In this document: positions 6,020-11,190 of the stretch, piece by piece
Layout: the number at the start of each line of letters is the position of its first letter
Position numbering within the stretch: position 1 is the stretch's first letter
DNA from: Candidatus Symbiobacter sp.
GTDB lineage: Bacteria > Pseudomonadota > Alphaproteobacteria > Elsterales > Elsteraceae
Assembly: GCA_030054015.1 (NCBI GenBank)
Contig: JASGCR010000044.1
Coordinates: 1-11,190 of the forward strand
Direction of reading: 5' to 3'
Length of the DNA stretch: 11,190 nucleotides
Translations under genes and position numbers: made by a program
Notes under the pieces: model-generated
What the model was told of the DNA's origin: nothing
The model's input: the letters and a program-made list of their open reading frames with translations, nothing else
Database searches by the model: none

Positions 6020-8721
6020 GCTGCTCTCAATTGCCGCAACATATAGGGCAGAATACCGCCATTTTTGTAATAATCCAATTCATCCAACGTATCGATGCGA
6101 CACATCATGTGAAGGATTTTGCGCGACCCATTGGCGAATTGGATGGCGACCTCCAATTGCTTGCGCGGCGATAATCCGTCGGCAATGCCGGTAATGGCGA
6201 AAATTTCGTCCCCCACCAGGCCTAGGGTTTTGCGTGACTCGCCCGCCGCAAATTGCAAGGGCAACACCCCCATGCCAATTAGGTTGGAGCGGTGAATCCG
6301 CTCGAAACTTTCGGCCAGCACCGCCTTGACTCCCAATAACCGTGTGCCTTTGGCGGCCCAATCGCGGCTTGATCCTGTCCCATATTCTTTGCCGGCCACG
6401 ACCACCAAGGCGCGGTTTTCGGCAGCATAAAGGCGCGATGCCTCGTAAATCGACATGATTTTGCCATCGGGATAATGTTTGGCCAGGCCGCCCGATGCCC
6501 CCCCGGCGCCCAAACATTCGTTTTTAAGGCGGATATTGGCAAAGGTTCCCCGCATCATGATTTCGTGATTGCCGCGCCGCGAGCCATAAGAATTGAAATC
6601 TGCCACTGAAACCTGGCGTTCTTGCAGCCATTGGCCGGCTGGGCCGTCGCTGGTAATGTCACCCGCCGGGGAAATATGGTCGGTGGTGATCGAATCGCCC
6701 AGCATCGCCAAAACCCGCGCCTGGTGAATATCGACCAGGGCATCGAGTTCCATTTTCATGCCCTCGAAATAAGGCGGGTTTTGCACATAGGTCGATCCCG
6801 CCCGCCAGCGATAAGTGGTTTTGGATACCGCGCCGCCTTCTTTATCCGCCAATTTTTGCCATTCTTTGGGTCCAGCAAAGACATTGCTGTACCGCGCCGT
6901 AAACATGTCCGGCGTGACCGCCTGGGCGACACAATTATTGATTTCCTGGGCGCTCGGCCATATATCGGCCAGAAACACCGGTTTGCCGTCTGATCCCAGG
7001 CCCAAAGGCTCGGTTGCCAAATCCACATTCACCGTTCCGGCCAGGGCATAGGCCACCACCAAAGGCGGCGAGGCAAGATAATTGGCGCGGACATGCGGCG
7101 AAATCCGTCCCTCGAAATTGCGGTTGCCCGACAATACCGCCGCGACGGTTAAATCATTGGCTTCAATCGCCGCCGTCACGCCTTTATCCAAGGGGCCGCT
7201 ATTGCCGATACAGGTGGTGCAGCCATAACCCACGGTTTGGAAGCCCAATTTGTCCAAATCGGCCTGTACCCCGGCTTTGGCGAAATAATCGGTTACCACC
7301 TGGCTGCCCGGCGCGAGCGAGGTTTTCACCCAAGGTTTTACCGCTAAACCCCTGGCCACCGCCTTTTGTGCCAATAAACCCGCCGCCAGCATGACATTGG
7401 GGTTCGAGGTGTTGGTGCAGGACGTAATGGCGGCAATCACCACCGCGCCATCTTCGATCTCGTAATTATGGCCGGGGACTTTGACGCGGCGGGGGGCGGT
7501 CAGTTTTTGTTCGGTCAAGACTTTGGCGAATGAATTTTTGACCATTTTTAGCGGTACGCGGTCTTGCGGGCGTTTCGGCCCCGCCAGCGAGGGTTCAATC
7601 TTGGCGAGGTCAATCTCCACCACCGAAGAATAATTTGGTTCTGGGTTGGCATCATCGCGCCACAGGCCCTGGGCCTTGGCATAATCTTCGACCAATTTAA
7701 TTTGCTGCGCTTCGCGTCCGGAAAAAGTCAAATAGCGCAAGGTTTCGCCATCAATCGGGAAAAATCCGCAGGTCGCGCCATATTCGGGGGCCATATTGGC
7801 GATGGTGGCGCGGTCGGTGAGCGGCAATTGCGCCAAGCCATTGCCAAAAAATTCAACAAATTTGCCGACCACCCCTTGTTGGCGCAAGGCTTCGGTCACG
7901 GTCAGCACCAAATCGGTAGCGGTGACCCCCGTCGGCAGTCTCCCCGATAACCGCACCCCCACCACATCGGGAATGAGCATCGACACCGGTTGCCCCAACA
8001 TGGCGGCCTCGGCTTCGATGCCGCCAACCCCCCAACCCAACACCGCCAAGCCATTGACCATCGTGGTGTGGCTGTCAGTGCCGACCAAACTGTCGGGGTA
8101 TATGGTGATGCTGCCATCGCTGTTTTTAACGTCGCTGTGCCACACCACCTGGGCCAGATATTCCATATTCACCTGGTGGCAAATGCCGGTGCCGGGCGGC
8201 ACCACGCGAAAGCGGTTAAAAGCGGTTTGTCCCCAGCGCAGAAATTCATAACGCTCGCCATTGCGGGCAAATTCCAATTCGACATTTTTGGCAAAGGCAT
8301 TGGCACTGCCCGCCACATCCACCATCACCGAATGGTCAATCACCAAATCGACCGGCGAGAGGGGATTGATTTTATTGGCATCTCCGCCCAAAGCCAGCAT
8401 GGCATCGCGCATGGCGGCGAGATCAACCATGGCCGGCACGCCGGTAAAATCTTGCATCAACACGCGGGCGGGGCGAAAGGCGATTTCATGCTCGCTCGTC
8501 GTGGTGGGCGACCATTTGACCACCGCCAGAATATCTTCCTCGGTGACGCTGCGACCATCTTGGTTGCGCAACAGATTTTCGAGCAAGACCTTGATCGAAA
8601 AGGGCAATTGGGCAATTTCCGGATGACCCGCATCGGCCAGGGCCGCTATACTATAATAAGTGTATTTTTGCCCACTGACGGTGAGTTGGCGTTTGGCTTG
8701 GGTTTTGAGATTGGCGTTCAC
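6016..8721 (-). CDS. acnA: Aconitate hydratase A
   Basis: Aconitase interconverts citrate and isocitrate in the TCA cycle using a [4Fe-4S] cluster. The 901-residue product has the usual AcnA/IRP length. Cluster ligands are C435 (TSCTNTSNP) and C501/C504 (GYGCTTCIGNSG). Other landmarks are LVGTDSHTTMVNGL (212-225), GDSITTDHISPAGDI at the domain 4 linker, SYGSRRGNHEIMMRGTFAN, and EYGTGSSRDWAAKG with its substrate-binding arginine. All catalytic residues I could check are present. The start is GTG 8721, preceded by GGAG with an 8-base spacer. It overlaps zapE by four bases and diverges from truA across 137 bp. That gap contains a copy of the phasin-operator motif, a possible regulatory link. A 257-residue ORF on the opposite strand (7990-8763) is its shadow. 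Confidence 0.97.
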   Translation of the reverse strand: MNANLKTQAKRQLTVSGQKYTYYSIAALADAGHPEIAQLPFSIKVLLENLLRNQDGRSVTEEDILAVVKWSPTTTSEHEIAFRPARVLMQDFTGVPAMVDLAAMRDAMLALGGDANKINPLSPVDLVIDHSVMVDVAGSANAFAKNVELEFARNGERYEFLRWGQTAFNRFRVVPPGTGICHQVNMEYLAQVVWHSDVKNSDGSITIYPDSLVGTDSHTTMVNGLAVLGWGVGGIEAEAAMLGQPVSMLIPDVVGVRLSGRLPTGVTATDLVLTVTEALRQQGVVGKFVEFFGNGLAQLPLTDRATIANMAPEYGATCGFFPIDGETLRYLTFSGREAQQIKLVEDYAKAQGLWRDDANPEPNYSSVVEIDLAKIEPSLAGPKRPQDRVPLKMVKNSFAKVLTEQKLTAPRRVKVPGHNYEIEDGAVVIAAITSCTNTSNPNVMLAAGLLAQKAVARGLAVKPWVKTSLAPGSQVVTDYFAKAGVQADLDKLGFQTVGYGCTTCIGNSGPLDKGVTAAIEANDLTVAAVLSGNRNFEGRISPHVRANYLASPPLVVAYALAGTVNVDLATEPLGLGSDGKPVFLADIWPSAQEINNCVAQAVTPDMFTARYSNVFAGPKEWQKLADKEGGAVSKTTYRWRAGSTYVQNPPYFEGMKMELDALVDIHQARVLAMLGDSITTDHISPAGDITSDGPAGQWLQERQVSVADFNSYGSRRGNHEIMMRGTFANIRLKNECLGAGGASGGLAKHYPDGKIMSIYEASRLYAAENRALVVVAGKEYGTGSSRDWAAKGTRLLGVKAVLAESFERIHRSNLIGMGVLPLQFAAGESRKTLGLVGDEIFAITGIADGLSPRKQLEVAIQFANGSRKILHMMCRIDTLDELDYYKNGGILPYMLRQLRAA

Positions 8722-8732
8722 GGGGGAGTCTC

Positions 8733-8740
8733 CACTGCAA
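8733..8740. promoter_or_regulatory. Half-site of the phasin-type operator in the acnA leader
   Basis: CACTGCAA, followed by AAA, matches the right half of the phasin proximal operator (TTGCACTGCAA) eight for eight. It lies 12-19 bases before the acnA GTG start. Its equivalent centre (8735) is 65 bp from the centre of the other site (8800), close to the 66 bp between the two phasin sites. An 8-base match is weak on its own. Confidence 0.2.
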
Positions 8741-8792
8741 AAATGCGTTCCCTTTTATCTTAAAACTTTTGTCGGGGTACAGAAAGGAAATT

Positions 8793-8808
8793 TTTTGCAG
8801 CGCAGCAA
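8793..8808. promoter_or_regulatory. Copy of the phasin-type operator between acnA and truA
   Basis: TTTTGCAGCGCAGCAA matches the phasin distal site over TGCAG.GCAGCAA (12 of 13, one T-to-C change). It overlaps the -35 box of the candidate truA promoter and lies upstream of acnA on the other strand. If it is the same operator, aconitase (and perhaps TruA) shares a regulator with the phasin. The match is seen; the function is inferred. Confidence 0.4.
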
Positions 8809-8824
8809 GAAATTCGTTTATAAA
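8795..8824 (+). promoter_or_regulatory. Candidate truA promoter
   Basis: TTGCAG (8795-8800) and TATAAA (8819-8824) with an 18-bp spacer form a plausible sigma70-type promoter, placing the start near 8831 and leaving a leader of about 28 bases before truA. The -35 lies inside the operator-like motif. No equally good promoter for acnA was found on the minus strand; TAAGAT near 8760 has a poor -35. Confidence 0.45.
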
Positions 8825-8858
8825 TTAACGTCATTTTTACCCGTTTGGAATTTCTTCC

Positions 8859-9653
8859 ATGCCGCGTTATGCCCTGACCATCGAATATAACGGCGAGGAT
8901 TTTGCCGGCTGGCAAATTCAGCAAAACGCTCCCTCGATCCAGCAAGCCATCGCAACCGCCATCACCAAAATGACGGGCGAGGTCACCCATGTCCAAGGCG
9001 CGGGACGCACCGATGCTGGGGTTCATGCCTGGGGGCAGGTGGCGCATTTTGACCTCTCCCGCGACTGGTTGCCGCATCGCCTGGCCGAGGGTTTGAATTA
9101 CCATCTCCGCCCCCATCCCATCGCCATTCTTGCCGCTCATCCCGTCGCAGGCGAATTTCACGCCCGTTTTTCGGCGGTGATGCGCCATTATGTCTATCGC
9201 TTGGTCATACGCCGCGCCCCGATGGTATTGGCGGCGCAACGGGCCTGGGCTTTGGATGAATTTCCGGAGATTGCCGCCATGCAGCAAGCCGCCGATTTTC
9301 TGATTGGCAAGCATGATTTCTCGACCTTTCGCGCCAAAATTTGCCAGGCGAAATCGCCGATTAAAACCTTGACCCGTCTGCATATCGAGGCCGTTATGCC
9401 GCGTGATTTATCCCCAGCAGGCGACGTGATTGAGATCACCGCCAGCGCGCCCTCTTTTCTTCACACCCAGGTACGCAGCCTGGTCGGCAGTTTGGTCGAG
9501 GTCGGGCGCGGCAAATGGTCGCCCCACGATATGGCGGATGCTTTGGCGGCACGGGATCGCGCCCGTTGTGGCCCGGTCGCTCCGCCTTATGGCCTGTATC
9601 TGGCGCGGGTGGATTACAGCCCCGGGCTGACCGCAGCCACGGGCTGGCCGTAG
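8859..9653 (+). CDS. truA: tRNA pseudouridine(38-40) synthase TruA
   Basis: TruA converts U38, U39 and U40 of the tRNA anticodon stem to pseudouridine. The 264-residue product has the family length. It opens RYALTIEYNGEDFAGWQIQ and carries the catalytic motif GAGRTDAGVHA (47-57) with nucleophile D52. The RNA-binding segment is FHARFSAVMRHYVYRL, followed by GKHDFSTFRAKICQAKSPIKTL and FLHTQVRSLVGSLVEVGRGKW, all in the expected order. ATG 8859 directly precedes the conserved start; the Shine-Dalgarno is weak (GGAA about eight bases upstream). In many alphaproteobacteria truA follows def-fmt; here it stands alone, divergent from acnA and convergent with dcd, leaving only 8 bases between their stop codons. 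A short GCCGTA/TACGGC pairing spans that junction but lacks a T-run. Confidence 0.96.
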   Translation: MPRYALTIEYNGEDFAGWQIQQNAPSIQQAIATAITKMTGEVTHVQGAGRTDAGVHAWGQVAHFDLSRDWLPHRLAEGLNYHLRPHPIAILAAHPVAGEFHARFSAVMRHYVYRLVIRRAPMVLAAQRAWALDEFPEIAAMQQAADFLIGKHDFSTFRAKICQAKSPIKTLTRLHIEAVMPRDLSPAGDVIEITASAPSFLHTQVRSLVGSLVEVGRGKWSPHDMADALAARDRARCGPVAPPYGLYLARVDYSPGLTAATGWP

Positions 9654-9661
9654 CACCAACT

Positions 9662-10735
9662 TTACGGCTTAAAATGCTTTGAAAGTTTCAAACCCTGGCC
9701 CTGGTAATTTGATTTTAATTCCTGGCCGTAAAGCATGTCGGGTTTTGCTAACAACGGCTCAAACATTAATTTCCCCACCGTTTGCCCATGTTCAATGCGA
9801 AACGGAACGTTATGAGCGCGAACTTCCAAGACCGCCCGCGAAGCGTTATGTTTCCCATCCGCCGACCAGCCAAAGCCGGGGTCAAAAAAACCGGCATAAT
9901 GAACGCGAAATTCGCCAAAATCTGTGCTTATGGGCGCTAATTCTGCTGCGTAGTCGGGGGGAATAACAACATTTTCTTTTGAAACAAGGATGTAAAATTC
10001 TGATGGATCAAGGATGATCGAAGATGTCTTGTTGGACAAAATGGGTTCCCAGAAGTCATAAATATCATAAAATCCAATTTTTTCTAAATCGATAAGCGGT
10101 GTATTCTTTTTGGCGCGGTAACCAATAACTGATCCAAATTTATTGCCAAGCGCATCTAACTGAACTAATTCTTCTTTAATTTCTTTGTCATTCAATTTTG
10201 TTTTTAATCGACCTTGAACGAGTCTTGAGCCTCTATGTACTTTGATTGAAAATGAACGAGGAGATAATTCAACCCACAACTTCCCTTGATAACCTGGGGG
10301 AATTATATCGAAACGTTCGCTTTTTTGACATATAACTCGTGCAAAAACATCCAAGCGTCCGGTCGAACTTTTTGGATTAAAAATCATAGAATTGGCTTCT
10401 GGTAATTTAACCCTTTCTAGTAAAGGTATTACATAAGTTTTTCCGCATTCTAATTCGATACCCTTATTAGCTGGTATATTTGATTCTTTTATGACCATAT
10501 TATGTTTGAATATGGTATCATTTTCTATTTCTTCATTTTCCAATCCTGGGAGATCAGGGCTTGATGTCCTTGGTAAAAAACTTGCAGTAATTTCATAGAG
10601 TTTATTTCCTAGCCTTAAGTCAAGGCTCGCAGGCTGAATTTGACTATCTTCAATGGCGGCGGAACCACCGTCAACGAAAATCTTTCCATCCGCGATCATT
10701 TTTCGCAATTCTTGACTAGGAAGGACGTAGGACAT
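9662..10735 (-). CDS. dcd: 2'-deoxycytidine 5'-triphosphate deaminase, long two-domain form
   Basis: It is predicted to deaminate dCTP to dUTP for dTTP synthesis. The 357-residue protein is the duplicated trimeric dUTPase-fold form (PF06559 type). QIQPASLDLRLG (32-43) is near the N-terminus, NPKSSTGR (120-127) follows, then PPGYQGKLWVELSPR (146-160) with E156 as the probable catalytic glutamate, and GSRLVQGR. A second half carries AGFFDPGFGW and AVLEVRAHNVPFRIEHGQTVGKLMFE. ATG 10735 follows GGAAAA at short spacing; TTG 10756 would add seven residues and lacks a Shine-Dalgarno. Composition is mixed: the middle is AT-rich (19 of 60 G/C at 10441-10500) while the 3' end is host-like (33 of 60 at 9781-9840). 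It may be a transferred or recombinant allele. dCTP deaminases also act in phage defence, but nothing here shows that role. Confidence 0.9.
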   Translation of the reverse strand: MSYVLPSQELRKMIADGKIFVDGGSAAIEDSQIQPASLDLRLGNKLYEITASFLPRTSSPDLPGLENEEIENDTIFKHNMVIKESNIPANKGIELECGKTYVIPLLERVKLPEANSMIFNPKSSTGRLDVFARVICQKSERFDIIPPGYQGKLWVELSPRSFSIKVHRGSRLVQGRLKTKLNDKEIKEELVQLDALGNKFGSVIGYRAKKNTPLIDLEKIGFYDIYDFWEPILSNKTSSIILDPSEFYILVSKENVVIPPDYAAELAPISTDFGEFRVHYAGFFDPGFGWSADGKHNASRAVLEVRAHNVPFRIEHGQTVGKLMFEPLLAKPDMLYGQELKSNYQGQGLKLSKHFKP

Positions 10736-10780
10736 GGCGTTTTCCGCGGCATTCAAAGACGGGTTTTGGTCAATATTTCA

Positions 10781-10798
10781 GGGCATGTTGCAAAAGTC
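10781..10798. repeat. Possible solo insertion-sequence terminus
   Basis: GGGCATGTTGCAAAAGTC resembles the terminal inverted repeats of IS6-like elements (GGCACTGTTGCAAA in IS26), recalled from memory. No partner end or transposase remains in the window, so this is at most a relic. It lies 46-63 bases upstream of the dcd start. Confidence 0.2.
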
Positions 10799-10817
10799 AT
10801 AGTTCCGACCTGGCCTT

Positions 10818-10840
10818 CAATAGGATGGCCTGATTAAGTC
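10818..10840 (+). repeat. 23-bp direct repeat, left copy
   Basis: CAATAGGATGGCC followed by TGATTAAGTC is identical to 11100-11122. With one single-base indel the match extends left through CCTTC. The copies are 282 bp apart and bracket the nested palindrome. They could be a long target duplication, recombination sites or arms of a larger repeat unit. Confidence 0.85.
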
Positions 10841-10863
10841 ACTTTATTGCCAAAAAGAGCTGC

Positions 10864-11065
10864 GCATTTGCGAGCGCGGCCTTTAGCTGCGAGCGATCGG
10901 CGAAGCAGGAAGCCGCATCGCTTATCCAGAAAAATCCAGCAATTTCAGGATGCTACTGGATTGCTTCGCGGCATTATTGCTGGCCTGCTTCGCGCGATGC
11001 GCTCGCAGCATCGAATTGTTACCCAATTGCTTCGCAATTGGACAATTCTGATGGCTCGCAAATGC
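10864..11065. mobile_element. Nested palindromic (MITE-like) element
   Basis: About 200 bp folds back on itself. The outer arms GCATTTGCGAGC (10864-10875) and GCTCGCAAATGC (11054-11065) are a perfect 12-bp inverted repeat. Inside, 10888-10909 pairs with 10984-11007 (22 bp with two 1-base bulges). GCCGC (10912-10916) pairs with GCGGC (10968-10972), and ATCCAG pairs with CTGGAT. A separate hairpin, GAATTGT (11013-11019) plus CCAATTGC (11023-11030) around a TTC loop, pairs with 11034-11048. The TTGCGAGC...CTGGATTGCTTCGC wording resembles dispersed palindromes seen in several bacterial groups. No transposase is encoded; the 90-codon ORF across it is judged non-coding. Confidence 0.6.
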
Positions 11066-11099
11066 CATTTTTTTGTTTTTGAGACATATTCAGACCTTC

Positions 11100-11122
11100 C
11101 AATAGGATGGCCTGATTAAGTC
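11100..11122 (+). repeat. 23-bp direct repeat, right copy
   Basis: It is identical to 10818-10840. The flanks diverge at once to the right (GTACTGACC here, ACTTTATTG at the left copy), so the repeat boundary at GTC is sharp. In both copies reading frames run into the TGATTAAG stop, giving unrelated short ORFs the same IGWPD ending; this reflects the repeat and not protein homology. Confidence 0.85.
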
Positions 11123-11129
11123 GTACTGA

Positions 11130-11190
11130 CCCCCTCTTCCTGCTTAGGAAGGGGGGGAAACCGATCCTTGGCGGCTTGCCGCCTAGGATC
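11130..11190. repeat. Two adjacent GC-rich hairpins at the window edge
   Basis: CCCCCTCTTCC (11130-11140) pairs with GGAAGGGGGGG (11147-11157), all Watson-Crick except one T/G wobble, with a 6-base loop. GATCCTTGGCGGC (11163-11175) pairs with GCCGCCTAGGATC (11178-11190) with one mismatch and a TT loop. No T-run is visible before the window ends, so terminator activity cannot be judged. They may belong to the same repeat-rich intergenic block. Confidence 0.6.

Noticed and set aside
7990..8763. 257-codon plus-strand ORF opposite acnA
   Set aside because: It is fully antisense to a firmly identified aconitase and rich in His/Gly/Ala as expected of a shadow frame.
10847..11119. 90-codon ORF on the plus strand in the right-hand palindrome
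   Set aside because: It runs through the nested inverted repeats, has no Shine-Dalgarno, and its low-complexity Arg/Leu content and IGWPD ending come from the repeats.
1..11190. CRISPR array, tRNA, rRNA or retron-type ncRNA
   Set aside because: No regularly spaced repeats, no tRNA cloverleaf and no reverse transcriptase gene were seen; the only direct repeat has two copies.

Overview
The window looks like a chromosomal segment of a PHA-storing alphaproteobacterium. The clues are a long exopolyphosphatase of the alphaproteobacterial type, a short phasin, an AcnA-type aconitase, a ZapE/AFG1 ATPase, and the long (about 360 residue) two-domain dCTP deaminase common in that class. No rRNA, tRNA, CRISPR array or intact transposase was seen. 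The genus cannot be named from the sequence alone.

Layout from left to right. Positions 1-166 hold a palindromic intergenic element with two alternative hairpins. A Ppx/GppA-type exopolyphosphatase follows (167-1741, +). A well-formed sigma70-type promoter bracketed by two copies of a TTGCA-C-TGCAA-type operator then drives a phasin (1953-2375, +). A symmetrical intrinsic terminator (2473-2510) separates it from a leftward block. That block holds an RloA/RloB (AbiL-type) putative phage-defence pair (4538 down to 2585), downstream of an aconitase-ZapE pair translated leftward with a 4-base overlap (8721 down to 4649). A divergent promoter region separates acnA from rightward truA (8859-9653). 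truA converges on a leftward dCTP deaminase gene (10735 down to 9662). The last 450 bases are non-coding: a roughly 200-bp nested palindrome between two 23-bp direct repeats, then two more hairpins.

The genes divide by function. Ppx (polyphosphate), phasin (PHA granules) and aconitase (TCA entry) are storage and central-carbon genes. ZapE and TruA are housekeeping. RloAB is a defence module that is visibly AT-richer than its neighbours (21 of 60 bases G/C in 3901-3960, against 30 of 60 in acnA 7201-7260). dcd is mixed: its middle is as AT-rich as RloAB (19 of 60 in 10441-10500) while its 3' end matches the host (33 of 60 in 9781-9840).

The best candidate for something not yet described is regulatory. 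The phasin operator recurs with one mismatch between acnA and truA, with a half site 65 bp away, against 66 bp between the two phasin sites. This would place aconitase under the PHA-responsive regulator. The defence pair itself belongs to a known architecture.
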